A stretch of 64,000 bases of DNA from NCBI GenBank assembly GCA_034401135.1, contig JAWZSP010000004.1:3038001-3102000 (forward strand). Direction: 5' to 3'. The position numbers and the translations under genes are program-made. Positions 35,738-47,641 of the stretch are shown here, in pieces. The notes beneath the pieces are model-generated. The model did no database searches and was not told the origin of the DNA. It saw only the letters and a program-made list of their open reading frames with translations. Source of the stretch: Volutella citrinella (lineage: Eukaryota; Ascomycota; Sordariomycetes; Hypocreales; Nectriaceae). Each line of letters starts with the position of its first letter. Positions within the stretch are counted from its first letter, which is position 1.

Positions 35738-36091
35738 GTACGAAAGGGTACTTTCGAATGGCATGTTTACAGACGAACATCTGCTTGTATCCTCCTGTCG
35801 CTAGCGTCGATCCATGCTAGCTGCAAGTAACGCCCGGCCGAGCACTTCGCAGCCCACTCAGATTTCAAGCAAACCCAATGAGTTGGGTGGCGGAGTGGTG
35901 AAGGTTGGAGGAAGTCGCCGAACAAGGCTATTCATGAAGAGCTTCTAACGCGGCTGAGGGAGCGAACGACGACGTTCAAAGTCTGAGGAATCTCATGATT
36001 GACGTAGAAATATTAGATTGCATCTGCCGACCCGCCTGCATTTGGGTATTCGGTGAAGGAGTTCGAGTACATGAAAGAATTTTTGGACGCC
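35738..36091. other. Convergent intergenic, 354 bp
   Basis: This is between the 3' ends of the WW-protein gene (+) and the type I membrane protein (-). No gene or structured RNA recognised. Confidence 0.5.
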
Positions 36092-36919
36092 TTATTTTCG
36101 CTTTTCCGTGGTGGTTCCCTTGGTATTTGCAACGGACTGTAGTTTGGAGGCGATATATCCAGCCACGGCTATCATGGTGGCCACAACAAGGACGATATAG
36201 CCAACCGTGCGAATGAGTGACCGTGGGAACACGCCATACATGAGAGGATCCAGGATGAGGTCGGCAAGCACAGGTGGGGGGCGTTCCATGAGGTTCTTGT
36301 CATCACTGTGATAGTCCGCCGAAGCCCGGACCCGAATGAGGACCATGGAGGAGGTGCGCTCCTTGGTGCTCTGGGGGAACTTCTTGTGCAGCGTCTTCAG
36401 CAGCTTGCTTTGTCCGTCGATTTCAGGGTCGCTCATTCGCGAGAAGGCGAAGTTGCTAAGCGAGCGCATGAGAGCAGGATCATCCCAGACAGTCTTCAAG
36501 TGAAAAATAGTCAGGTTGAAGGCGGTGGGTTGCTTGTCAAAAGGTATCATGTCAGCCATTGTTGCTGTTATACCTTATCTAGGAGAGAAGAATGGTGTGC
36601 AGGTTTTTCTCGAGATTCAACTTACGATGGCCGCCCAGCACACCCGGAGTTCGTAGCGCTGGTCAGGTACCAGATCATCCAGCAATAACCAGGAGGCATT
36701 ATCCAGCGTCGAGCTCTCACCAGCTGGCGGGATGGCCCGGTTAAGTTTGGTGCGCAGCGATGAGTGGGAGGCATCATGCGTCAGAATTGGGAGCTTGAGG
36801 TCAAGCAGAGATGGTCTCTGGACCGGGATGGCGATGGGGTCAGGGGCCGCGAAGACGAGCTTCTCCGTATTGGCGGCTGCGAGGCCGACGCAGGAGAGGA
36901 ACAGAAACCGGGCCAACAT
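36092..36919 (-). CDS. Predicted type I membrane protein, unassigned
   Basis: Two exons, 36919-36626 and 36532-36092, give 244 aa. Residues 1-16 (MLARFLFLSCVGLAAA) are a signal peptide. A luminal/extracellular part follows, including LVPDQRYELRVCWAA, which looks like a fibronectin-III-type or related beta-sandwich strand pair. One C-terminal membrane helix (TVGYIVLVVATMIAVAGYIA) comes before a short basic tail ending EKRK. The intron (36625-36533, 93 nt) has a GTAAGT donor and, in the phase that keeps the reading frame, an unusual AAG acceptor; the only nearby TAG acceptor leads to a stop. The joined YELRVCWAAIQPTAFNLTIF reads smoothly. I think it belongs to a fungal ER or cell-surface protein family but cannot name it. 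It is convergent with the WW-protein gene. Confidence 0.75.
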
Positions 36920-39094
36920 GGTAGGATCGTCAGATCGTCAAATTCGGGTCGCCTCAAATGCGAAGAAAGAATGAAAGAAGAAAGAACAGAAAAGAGCTAT
37001 CAAAAGCAGCTCAATTATAGCTGTTTTGCCTTTATTCGCTGGCGGCGAGTTATTACAATCAATACTGACGGTTTCAGTTCAACGCCGCTCGAGGCAGGAG
37101 CTTGCGATGGTGACGGCTGATCCTCGGCGGTGTCGCTAAAGTGACAGTTTGCCGGATGCGGGATGCGGACGCGGCTCAGTTCCAGAATCGGCGGCACGCG
37201 CTCAGCGAGATAGCCAACATGGGATGGAAGGGTGTGCCCACGAGCCATGGCCCTTGCAGAAGGGGACGGACCTGACAGGCTGACACGAAGAGCTAAACTG
37301 TTTCGTGCACCCCAAAAATTCCCCGAAAACAAACACCAGGACTACACACACATAATTATATGGCACAGAGTTTATTCGGAGAATGATGCTTCGTCGGTTC
37401 GATGGAGCGCAGGCTGCTACTAAATACTCGCTACTCATGGTGTAATTTGGCTGATTTAATTTAGGCATTACTACGTAGCTTGGGCGCATGCATAGTCTCG
37501 GACAAGTGAACAAGATGGGGCGGAGCGGGAAGGTGCCCGTTTGAACACGGTAGGGGGGAATCATGAGGTTCGGCCCAAGAGAGGGTTAGTAATAATGGTG
37601 GACATGGGTGCTTAGTGGGAAACAGGGTCCCCGCGGCAGAGGCCCGCCACGGCATGATTTGCCCAGACTCGTCCCGAGTTTTATGAGGTCTCACTCACAA
37701 ATTGGGAGGGAAAGTTGACCTGACAGACGAACCACTTTCCTCGCCAGCCAGGCAGGAACTCCAGCGAAGATCCCATCTAGTACTATTTGATACATCTCGA
37801 CCCTTGGGATCAGAGATGGCCGGTTGGCCGGCTCGAGCTCAAGTATCCAAGGTGGTAGCCCGGAATAGTCGTCGTGGATGGAACACACCTGAGTTCTAGA
37901 TTGATTATGCACCGGCTCTACTCCGTGAATGGCATTCATGACATTACGGTTCGATCAGGCTCACTTGGCGGTTCTCTCTCGGATGGGGACAAGGATACGG
38001 ATACGTTCAGTGTCAATCGGGTTGTAGCAGTACGCTCGTCCGTACTCGGTGGTACCTCCAAATTGAGCAGCCTAGACGTGGCGAACCCATGGCTGCAAGG
38101 CAGCAAAGATTCGCCGTCCTTTGGAGCCCCGAGTGGGCAACTGGGCAAAACGAAAATGAGAAACATGGTGCCACAGCCACAAGAAAGCATATCGAGTCTC
38201 TCGTCGAGCTTGGTCGAGCGGCGAGCATCTTATACGATCTGGTGCCCTCCTTGAAGTACGTAGTACCACTTCCGCATTGTACAACAAGATGGTGCGAGGG
38301 CATAGACCTAGCATATTGGATCGTCGTCAGGTCCTCGTTACTTACGTATCTCTGGGCCTCTCGCCAGCACAGCATGCAGCAGCTCTCCACCACTCGCGGC
38401 CCTTTGCTAATTCGTCTATCAGCAGCCAAGTCGAGCCCCCCCCCCCGGCCATAATTTGCGGATGGCCAGTGTGCTAGCTGGCTAGAGCGGTGAAGCCAGC
38501 AGGGGGCTCTGGTGCCACTGGGAAGTCCAGCCCCGCCAACCGCCGGGGAGGAACCGCCAGCTGTTGTGGCGCCTACAGCAGTCGGGTACCTGTAGCACCG
38601 AGGGAGGTAGCCCTGTGACCTGTGAGGGAGGCCTGCCTGAGGCGCGCCAATACAGGGCCCGGCTCCATAACGCCCCCCAAGCTCACCTAACTACAGCAAG
38701 CCAGCAAGCGGCAGGAGCCCACCCGCCAGCAGCCTACAGGCCACCGACGCCAGACGCACGCACAACCAGAGACGCGCTTACCCACTTCCAGACACGCCTC
38801 GAAATCAACAAATCCCAGCACGGGCAAGCCTCCCCTGTCTGCCAAATTTCCCCCACCTATTTTCTTCTGCCCCCCAAGCCCCCCTCCCCATCGCCAAACA
38901 AACCCACGACTGCACGTCCTGTTGCTCTCCCCAATCTCCGTCCCCTCTGGTTGTCAACGCCTTATTCGGCCTGAGTTTCTGCCCGCATCTCTGCTGAGCT
39001 GCGTATCTCCTCCGCCTGATTATTTTTTCCTCCTTTTCCCTCCAACAAAAACCACATCTCCCGCGTCTCGTGTATACCACCACAAGCCGTAAAC
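36920..39094. other. Intergenic upstream of alpha-tubulin
   Basis: About 2.2 kb with no supportable gene. It contains a purine-rich run (about 36960-37000), an 11-bp poly-C run at 38436-38446, and from about 38820 a strongly pyrimidine-rich stretch leading to the alpha-tubulin start. The left end is the promoter of the minus-strand membrane protein. Confidence 0.45.
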
Positions 39095-40842
39095 ATGCGT
39101 GAGGTCATTAGCATCAACGGTGAGCTCGCCCACAGACGCGTCTTGGCTTCACCGCATCATGCCTTGCTAACTCCGCACCCATAGTCGGCCAGGCCGGTTG
39201 CCAGATCGCCAACTCCTGCTGGGAGGTATGTTTTATCTAGCTCATGTTGTTGATTTTGGTAGCTCCAAGTGCTGACCCCTCGTCCACAGCTCTACTGCCT
39301 TGAGCACGGTATCCAGGTACACAAACCTTCCTGTCTATTGGCATTGCCGCCGCCCCGTCACCTGCTCACACTTTGGTACAGCCCGATGGTTACCTCACTG
39401 AGGAGCGCAAGGCTCAGGACCCCGATCAGGGCTTCAGCACTTTCTTCTCCGAGACTGGTATGCTACTTTAATCTTTGCTGTTGTGCATCACGTCGATGTC
39501 TCCTTTACCCCTGATCTGACCATAACATCGATTCCAGGCCAGGGCAAGTACGTTCCCCGAACCATCTACTGCGATCTCGAGCCCAATGTCGTCGACGAGG
39601 TCCGAACCGGCGCCTACCGCAACCTTTTCCACCCCGAGATGATGATCACCGGCAAGGAGGATGCTTCCAACAACTACGCCCGTGGCCACTACACCGTCGG
39701 CAAGGAGCTTATTGACGGCGTCCTTGACAAGATCCGCCGTGTTGCCGACAACTGTGTTGGTCTCCAGGGATTCCTCGTCTTCCACTCGTTCGGTGGTGGT
39801 ACCGGTTCCGGTTTTGGCGCTCTCCTGATGGAGCGTCTGTCCGTCGACTACGGCAAGAAGAGCAAGCTCGAGTTCTGTGTCTATCCCGCTCCTCAGACCG
39901 CCACCTCGGTTGTTGAGCCTTACAACTCTATCCTCACCACCCACACCACCCTCGAGCACTCCGACTGCTCCTTCATGGTCGACAACGAGGCCATCTACGA
40001 CATCTGCCGCCGCAACCTCGGCCTCGAGCGACCCAACTACGAGAACCTGAACCGTCTCATTGCCCAGGGTAAGAAGATATCATTTTGATACATGTGCCAC
40101 AAACCCCCGGGCCAGCTAACAGTATGTCCGCAGTCGTCTCATCTATTACTGCCTCGCTCCGATTCGACGGCTCCCTGAACGTCGACCTGAACGAGTTCCA
40201 GACCAACCTGGTGCCCTACCCCCGAATTCACTTCCCTCTGGTCGCCTACTCGCCCGTCGTCTCGGCTGCCAAGGCTGCTCACGAGGCCAACTCCGTCCAG
40301 GAGATGACCATGTCCTGCTTCGAGCCTCACAACCAGATGGTCAAGTGCGACCCCCGCCACGGCAAGTACATGGCCACCTGCCTGCTGTACCGTGGTGACG
40401 TCGTCCCCAACGACGCTCACGCCGCTGTTGCCACGCTCAAGACCAAGCGCACCATTCAGTTCGTCGACTGGTGCCCCACTGGCTTCAAGCTTGGTATCTG
40501 CTACCAGGCTCCTGAGAACGTTCCTAACGGTGATCTGGCCAAGGTCAGCCGTGCTGTGTAAGTTCAATCCACGTTATCATCACTGCAGTTGAGGCAAGAT
40601 CTAACAAGTATATTAGCTGCATGCTGTCCAACACCACCGCCATTGCTGAGGCTTGGTCTTCGCTCTCCCTGAAGTTCGATCTCATGCACTCCAAGCGTGC
40701 TTTCGTCCACTGGTACGTTGGTGAGGGTATGGAGGAGGGTGAGTTCTCTGAGGCTCGTGAGGATCTTGCTGCTCTGGAGCGCGACTACGAGGAGGTTGCC
40801 GCCGACTCCATGGGCGAGGAGGACCTCGAGGCTGAGTACTAG
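39095..40842 (+). CDS. Alpha-tubulin
   Basis: Structural subunit of microtubules, pairing with beta-tubulin. Seven exons: 39095-39119, 39185-39225, 39290-39316, 39382-39457, 39538-40068, 40134-40557, 40617-40842; introns 59-80 nt. The joined protein has 449 aa. It starts [22 protein letters not shown] (alpha, not beta, which starts MREIVH), contains the tubulin/FtsZ GTP-binding loop GGGTGSG, and ends in an acidic tail EEDLEAEY with the terminal Glu-Tyr of detyrosinatable alpha-tubulins. Four of the six introns lie in the first 70 codons, leaving exons of 25, 41, 27 and 76 nt. The codon usage (C/G third positions) fits high expression. The leader is pyrimidine-rich. Confidence 0.98.
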
Positions 40843-41333
40843 ACGGTTTTTGAGTTGAGTATGGAAAGACCGGGCTACCGTTCTGCTGCCAGTTGAGCCT
40901 AGCTGCTCGAGAGAAGGTGTATTTTTCGTTTTAAAGGTCCCAAGCCAAACGAACTTTTAATGTCAAAATCCCCAAATTGTAGATTTCCAATCTGTCCTGT
41001 TCTCACAAGAATGGCTGCGTTGCACAAGCGCCGATGCATCGTAGTAGCATCAATTCCGGGTTGCCACCACTCCCGGCAAGTAGCGGGCGTGGGCGGATTA
41101 CCCGTGCAGATTGTGGGGAGCTACAGCTGGTGCCGGGGTAATGCTAGGGTGGTGGCGGCGTGTGTGCTGTGCTGTGCCGAGCAGTTCGGTCCAATTGTCG
41201 AATGGTCGGTTGACGTCGGCGCGCGCCGCCTAAGCTTCCATTCCATCTTCTACTTGTTCCCCTCCCTCCCCCATCCACCTCCATTCACACACAATCCAGA
41301 GCCGAACCATACTCTTGCACCAATATTTGCATC
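40843..41333. other. Intergenic, alpha-tubulin 3' flank and HMG-CoA lyase promoter
   Basis: About 490 bp. Nothing coding was recognised. The last 80 bp are CT-rich, as in other leaders of this window. Confidence 0.5.
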
Positions 41334-42497
41334 ATGAGCATCCTCCGCTCCGGGATCTGTAGGGCTTGCCGCCGCTCTCAGCAGGCGCTTTGGCAACGGG
41401 GCTTTGCGACGGCAAGCAATGCGTCATACGACAACCGTGTCAAGCTCGTTGAGGTTGGCCCCCGAGACGGACTACAGAATGAGAAGACGACGATTCCCCT
41501 AGCGACCAAGATCGAGCTCATCGAGCGACTGGCCCGAACAGGCCTATCGACGATCGAGGCCGGCTCATTTGTGTCGCCCAAATGGATACCGCAGGTATGG
41601 GCTCTAGTTTCCTGACACCCTCAACGACCGCCGTTTTGCTAACGATCGGTATTGCAGATGGCCAATTCCAGCGAGATCCTCGAGCATCTATTACAGCAAA
41701 ACATCCAATCCAAAGTACCAATCTCATACTCGTTCCTGGCACCCAACGCCAAGGGCTTGCAAAATGCTGCCAAGCTCCTCGAAGCCAACCCCAAGAGCTT
41801 CGCGACGCAGATGAGCCCGCCAAACCCGGAAGACGCCGTTATCAAGCCCTCCATCGAGGTTGCTGTGTTCGCAGCCGCCACCGAGTCCTTCTCCCAGAAG
41901 AACCTCAACACCGACATCAAGACGTCGCTGGACCGCTTCCGGGAGGTGATCCAGGATTCCAAATCGCTGGGTCTGCGGGTAAGGGCCTACATCTCGGTGG
42001 TCCTGGGATGCCCATTTGAAGGGTTCGATGTCGACCCGCACAAGGTGGCAGAGATTGCGACGGACCTGCTCGAGGCCGGCGCCGACGAAATCTCCCTGGG
42101 AGACACAACGGGCATGGGCACCGCCCCGCGAACCGGGGCTCTGCTCCGCTGTATGACGGCTGCTGGCATCCGTACCGAGGACATTGCGATGCATTTTCAC
42201 GACACGTACGGGCAGGCGCTGGTCAACACGGCCGTGTCGCTGGAGCATGGCATCCGCACATTTGACAGCAGCGTGGGCGGCCTGGGCGGGTGCCCGTACA
42301 GCCCCGGGGCGACTGGAAATGTGGCGACGGAGAACATGGTTTACTTTATGGAGACACTGGGCATGAATACGGGCGTGGATCTGGATGCAGTGTCGGACAT
42401 TGGCGCATGGATCACGGGCGAGCTGGGCAAGGTGAATGAGAGCACGGTTGGTAAGGCGGTCCTAGGAGCGCGCTCGAGGACCAATAGTCCGGCGTAG
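41334..42497 (+). CDS. Hydroxymethylglutaryl-CoA lyase
   Basis: Cleaves HMG-CoA into acetoacetate and acetyl-CoA, the last step of leucine catabolism, normally in mitochondria. Exons 41334-41594 and 41658-42497 (63-nt intron, GTATGG...GCAG) give 366 aa. The N-terminal 30 residues are Arg/Ala/Ser/Gln-rich (ILRSGICRACRRSQQALWQR), a likely matrix-targeting peptide. The DRE-TIM fold begins VKLVEVGPRDGLQNEK; GDTTGMGTA and the MHFHDTYGQALVN metal-binding His pair are visible; GLGGCPYSPGATGNVATE carries the active-site cysteine of the family signature. The downstream product acetoacetate is the substrate of the acetoacetyl-CoA synthetase encoded 22 kb to the left. Confidence 0.97.
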
Positions 42498-43760
42498 AGC
42501 AGACGAAGTTGATATGTAAGGTACTGTCCAAAACCTCATGTCCAGTGTGTGTGCTTCCTGCTACCCTATTGCGGCAGCGCTGAACTGTAGAAGTCAAGCA
42601 GCGCCCGGGAAGGGGTTGCTAACTACCTAGCGGTTTATTTTATTTATGTTCCCATCGCTTGGAAGTTGGTTCAATTCTTCTGCAATACGCTTATTGATTT
42701 GTTGGCTGTTTGAGATGCTGGGCCGTGCCGAGACGTATCCCGAAATGTCCTCTATGTAGTAGTGCTGCTTCTATGCCGAAGCTACAAGAAGTAACCGTAT
42801 TCAATTGCTGTCGGGAAATCCCCGTGGATTACACGGGTAACTACAGAAATAATCATAGAATAGCAATATGTAGCTGCGGCTGGAACTGGGTGTAAGTGGA
42901 AAGCTAGTAGCAGTGCTACTTATATTTCCCCAACTCAAGCAATGAGAATCGATGGGCCTTCCGTAATAGCCTCAAGGATGCCTGTTCCCCCAGTGCAACA
43001 CTCGAGTACTAGTCGGGTCGACTACCACAGGGATAAGCATTTCGTACCAGGCTTTACCAGTCTCCCATCAATAGTGCTGCTAGCGACAAGGTACGATGGC
43101 AAGAAACTCACCAAATGACTCTCTCAAGTGACATCACTGCGCGTGAACAAAGGGTGACATGTGGGCGGTTTGCTTACAAGAAGTACCTTACGGATACCAC
43201 TCCACTAATTAGCAGTGATATGTACCGCAGTGCAGCCAATAATGAGCAGGGATGGCGTCGTGTTGCCGTTCCCCCACCAGGCTGCCGCGTTGGAATACCA
43301 GCAACGTGCGGGCACGTAGGCCAGATGCTCCATTTTCGGCCTTCTGGAGTCTGGGAGGCCTGCTTGGTACCGGGCCACTAACTGGGGGGTTGCTGGGCTG
43401 GAGGGGGTAGCTACGATTGCTTCCACGAGGTGTGTGTTCAGCGCAACAATCCAGTGCCGCCTAAAGTCTACAGCGCGGGCACTCACTCCGACCGCTACAA
43501 CGCTGGCGCAGTAAGCCCCACCGAATCCACCTTGGTGAAGCAAGCTCAACCTCGTCCATACTAGTAACTCGCTCCATCCCAGCCAGCTCCCAAGACGCCC
43601 TCCTCTTCCTCCCCGTCTCCCCAAACCGTCATCTCATCGCATCGCATCGCATCGCCCGCCGTTTCCCCGTGAGCTCCCCAGCCGGCACCCGTACCGACTT
43701 CGCCCCGCCCGCCGCCCTCGCCCTCGCTCTCCTTCGTCCCGCCTCCCTCCGCTGGTCACC
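42498..43760. other. Intergenic, HMG-CoA lyase to V-ATPase B
   Basis: About 1.26 kb with no supportable gene. The right end is C-rich leader and includes a 5-bp tandem repeat at 43636-43655. Confidence 0.45.
43636..43655 (+). repeat. ATCGC pentamer tandem repeat
   Basis: Four perfect copies of ATCGC about 105 bp before the V-ATPase subunit B start codon, within the probable leader. Probably a simple sequence repeat. Confidence 0.7.
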
Positions 43761-45638
43761 ATGGCCGATCCTCGCGAGTCGTCGTCGTACTCGGTTGTCC
43801 CGAAGCTGAGGTACAACACCATTGGCGGCGTCAACGGCCCGCTCGTCATTCTCGAGAATGTGAGCTTCCCCAGCTATCCGCACGACACCCATCCACCCGC
43901 TGACGATGCTAGGTGAAATCCGCCCGATACAACGAGATTGTCTCCCTCTCCCTCCCCGATGGCACTACGAGGTCGGGCCAGGTCCTGGAAGCTCGAGGTT
44001 AATATATCCCCTCTCCTCATGCAAGCTGACGCCAGTCGTCGTGCTAACCGCATCCTATAGGTGACCGAGCCATTGTTCAGGTACCCTTCCGTTCGAAACG
44101 ACCGCACTAAAGACGGCGATTGACCACATTCGATAGGTTTTCGAGGGCACCACTGGTATCGATGTCAAGAAGGTAGGGAAGCAGCGGGCATGTGAAAGGA
44201 GAGTGCAACCAGAGCTAAGACCCGCATACAGACCAAGATTCAGATGACTGGTGAGAGCTTGAAGCTCGGCGTTTCCGAGGACATGCTTGGCCGCATCTTC
44301 GATGGTTCCGGACGAGCTATCGACAAGGGCCCCAAGGTCCTGGCTGAGGACTATCTCGACATCAACGGTAGTCCCATCAACCCCTTCTCTCGTGTAAGCT
44401 TCCGTCACCTCTCGCTCCACGACTGAGTATGCATGCTGACATGAAGCTTAGGAATACCCCGAGGAGATGATCTCGACTGGTATCTCCGCCATTGACACCA
44501 TGAACTCGATTGCCCGAGGTCAGAAGATCCCCATCTTCTCCGCCTCCGGTCTTCCCCACAACGAGATTGCTGCCCAGATTTGCCGACAGGCTGGTCTCGT
44601 CCAGAAGCAGGGTATCACGAACAAGGGCGTCCACGATGGCCACGAGGAGAACTTCTCCATTGTCTTTGGTGCCATGGGTGTCAACCTGGAAACGGCCCGT
44701 TTCTTCACCCGTGACTTTGAGGAGAACGGCAGTCTGGAGCGTGTCACCCTCTTCCTTAACCTCGCCAACGACCCTACGTGCGTTTCCCCTTCCCCGCCGA
44801 AGCTTTGCGCTGTGCTGACCATACTTCAAGTATCGAGCGTATCATCACTCCTCGTCTCGCCCTGACTACCGCCGAGTACTATGCCTACCAGCTCGAGAAG
44901 CACGTCTTGGTCATCCTGACTGATCTCTCGGCTTACTGCGACGCTCTCCGAGAAGTTTCTGCTGCGCGAGAAGAAGTGCCCGGTCGACGTGGTTATCCCG
45001 GTTACATGTACACTGATTTGTCGACGCTGTACGAGCGAGCCGGCCGTGTCACTGGCCGCAATGGATCCATTACCCAGATCCCCATTTTGACCATGCCCAA
45101 CGACGACATCACCCACCCCATTCCCGACTTGACTGGATACATCACCGAGGGCCAGATCTTCGTCGACCGAGGCCTCGACAACCGCGGTATCTACCCCCCT
45201 ATCAACGTGTTGCCGTCGCTGTCTCGTCTCATGAAGTCTGCCATTGGTGAGGGCATGACTCGCCGTGACCACGGTGATGTGTCGAACCAGCTGTACGCCA
45301 AGTACGCCATTGGTCGTGATGCTGCCGCCATGAAGGCTGTCGTTGGTGAGGAGGCCCTCTCGGCCGAAGACAAGCTCTCTCTCGAATTCCTGGACAAGTT
45401 CGAGCGCCAGTTCATCAGCCAGGGCCCGTACGAATCCCGAACCATCTACGAGTCCCTGGATCTCGCCTGGAGCCTGCTCCGCATCTACCCCAAGGATCTC
45501 CTCAACCGTATCCCTGCCAAGGTGCTCAACGAGTTCTACCAGCGAGCCTCCAAGGAGTCGAAGGCCAAGGGCAAGGCCCGAGCGGAAACTGGCGCCCGTG
45601 ACCAGCAGCAGGCCGAGGAGAACTTGATTGACGCTTGA
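43761..45638 (+). CDS. vma2: V-type proton ATPase subunit B
   Basis: Non-catalytic nucleotide-binding subunit of the V1 head of the vacuolar proton pump. Seven exons: 43761-43859, 43913-43997, 44061-44080 (20 nt), 44137-44172 (36 nt), 44232-44393, 44452-44777, 44831-45638; introns 53-63 nt. The joined protein is 511 aa, as expected. The start sits in a strong context (CACCATGG). Conserved stretches include [53 protein letters not shown], and [15 protein letters not shown]; the long last exon carries the C-terminal half with [20 protein letters not shown] and ENLIDA at the end. Compressing five small exons into the first 640 bp mirrors the alpha-tubulin gene in the same window. Confidence 0.97.
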
Positions 45639-46171
45639 GGGGAGGTCTCCGAGCTTGGCGATAGAGATTAGTGTAATAGCCGCATACGCGGAAGGAAATG
45701 GGAGAAATCAGCACTGTTTGACAGGATCGTTTATGTTGTGATGGAGGGCGAACGGATGCTGGTGAAGGGTGATGGGAACAGCCGCCCAGGGCTATCTGCA
45801 GCAACAGAAGAACTTTGCGCGCGCGTGCACATAGGAAGCCGAGCTAATGCCATTCAATTTTCACAATTTTGTCCCTTAGCTCCCACATTTTCTTCTCCTT
45901 CTTTTAATCGGAACAGAAGTGTTTCTGTTCATAGCTGCGATTTATTAGGCTCATGGAAGTTGGGAAGCCGCATGGTGGAAGGGGCGATGTCAAAAGCGGG
46001 CCGGACAGTGCGGAAAAGTCCGAAGCACGCACCATCGCCGCCCAACTTTTTGATGTTGAACCTACATCGGAGCCTGTTCACCTGAAATTCTACCACAGTT
46101 TGTACCGGAAATCTGATATCGCCGGAGAAGCCACTAGAGCGCTAGTGAAAGTTCGGCTCTGAAACTGAAAC
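45639..46171. other. Intergenic, V-ATPase B to DPH1
   Basis: About 530 bp without a gene. It holds the V-ATPase B 3' flank and the DPH1 promoter. No RNA or repeat was noticed. Confidence 0.5.
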
Positions 46172-47641
46172 ATGGAGGAGGATCGTCTTCAGGCTGATCT
46201 GGGCATCGCAGCAGACATCGAGGAGGCTGAACTGCTGGCGGCCCAGACTGCTGCTACCAACGTCGAGACCCAAACGACGACGCAGAATGGCGATGCCCCG
46301 TTGAAGCAACCCAAGAAACGGTTCGTTGGGCGCAGAGCTGCGGCTGAGGCGGCAGCCAAGAATGGGGTGGCTTCTGGCGAGAGCGGTGCCGTTCAAAGTA
46401 TGCAACTCATTGCCCCTCTCATATGACGGCGCCTGGGATGAGCGAGACTGTGTGAAGGTATCCATGCTAACCATGATATCTTAGCTGCCAAGCCACGAAG
46501 AGCTCCACGGCTGCTGAACCAAGTTCCCAAGGAGATCCTCGAGGACCCGGACCTCAAGGATGCCATCGCGCTGCTGCCAGCCAACTACAGCTTCGAGATC
46601 CCCAAGACGATCCACCGTATTCGCACCTCGGGGGCCAAGCGGGTGGCACTGCAAATGCCGGAAGGCTTGCTTCTGTTCGCTACAACTGTCTCGGATATAC
46701 TCACCCAGTTCTGCCCGGGGATAGAGACACTCATCATGGGCGACGTTACCTATGGAGCGTGCTGCATCGATGACTACACGGCCCGCGCCCTGGGGTGCGA
46801 CCTCCTGGTGCACTATGCACACAGCTGCCTGATCCCCGTGGACGTGACCAAGATCAAGACGCTGTACGTCTTTGTGGACATTAGTATCGACACATCACAC
46901 CTGCTGGCGACGCTGGAGCGCAATTTTGCGAGTGGCAAGACCATCGCCGTGGTGGGCACCATCCAGTTTAACGCTACCATACACGGAGTGCGAAGCAGTC
47001 TTGAGCGGGCAGGGTTCCGTGTGGTTGTCCCGCAGATTGCGCCGCTGAGCAAGGGCGAGATCCTGGGGTGTACGTCGCCGAGACTGCAGCAGGACGAGGC
47101 AGTGGACCTGCTGCTGTATTTGGGCGACGGACGTTTCCATTTGGAGAGCGCCATGATTCACAACCCGACCATCCCCGCTTACCGGTACGACCCGTACTCA
47201 CGCAAGTTGACCCGGGAGGAGTATGGCCACGATGAGATGCAGTCGGTGCGCCGGACGGCGATCAGGACGGCACGCACGGCGAAGAAGTGGGGGCTGATTC
47301 TGGGCGCGCTCGGCCGCCAGGGCAACCCGCATACAATGGCCCTCATCGAGCGGGAACTGAAGGAGAGGGGCATTCCATGGGTGAATCTGCTCCTCAGTGA
47401 GATCTTCCCGGGCAAGCTGGCCATGATGGGCGACGTTGAGTGCTGGGTCCAGGTGGCATGCCCACGCCTGAGTATCGACTGGGGCTATGCGTTCCCACGG
47501 CCGTTGCTCACGCCGTATGAGGCTCTGGTGACGCTGGGTGTGAGGGATGATTGGGGCAAGGATGTTTATCCTATGGATTACTATGGCAAGGAAGGCCTGG
47601 GACGTACGAAGCCGGCGCTAGATGTTGGGGTTTCAGGCTGA
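46172..47641 (+). CDS. dph1: Diphthamide synthase subunit DPH1
   Basis: Half of the Dph1-Dph2 iron-sulfur complex that transfers the 3-amino-3-carboxypropyl group of S-adenosylmethionine to a histidine of elongation factor 2, the first step of diphthamide formation (cytosol). Exons 46172-46397 and 46485-47641 flank an 87-nt intron (GTATGC...TTAG) and give 460 aa. The N-terminal 75 residues are Ala/Gln-rich and probably disordered, with [10 protein letters not shown]. Three cysteines expected to hold the [4Fe-4S] cluster lie in YGACCIDD (168/169), ILGCTSP (271) and VQVACPR (near 400). [17 protein letters not shown] and [10 protein letters not shown] are DPH1/DPH2 hallmarks; the full set of three Cys favours DPH1 over DPH2. 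Confidence 0.96.

Noticed and set aside
34500..35804. 434-codon continuous frame in the WW-protein region
   Set aside because: After 34949 it leaves the true frame through an unspliced GTAAGT...CTCAG intron and turns into Arg/Ser-rich sequence; the spliced frame gives an orderly Pro/Gln/Tyr-rich tail ending at 35737.
39095..40842. Beta-tubulin as identity
   Set aside because: The N-terminus [22 protein letters not shown] and C-terminal EY are alpha-type.
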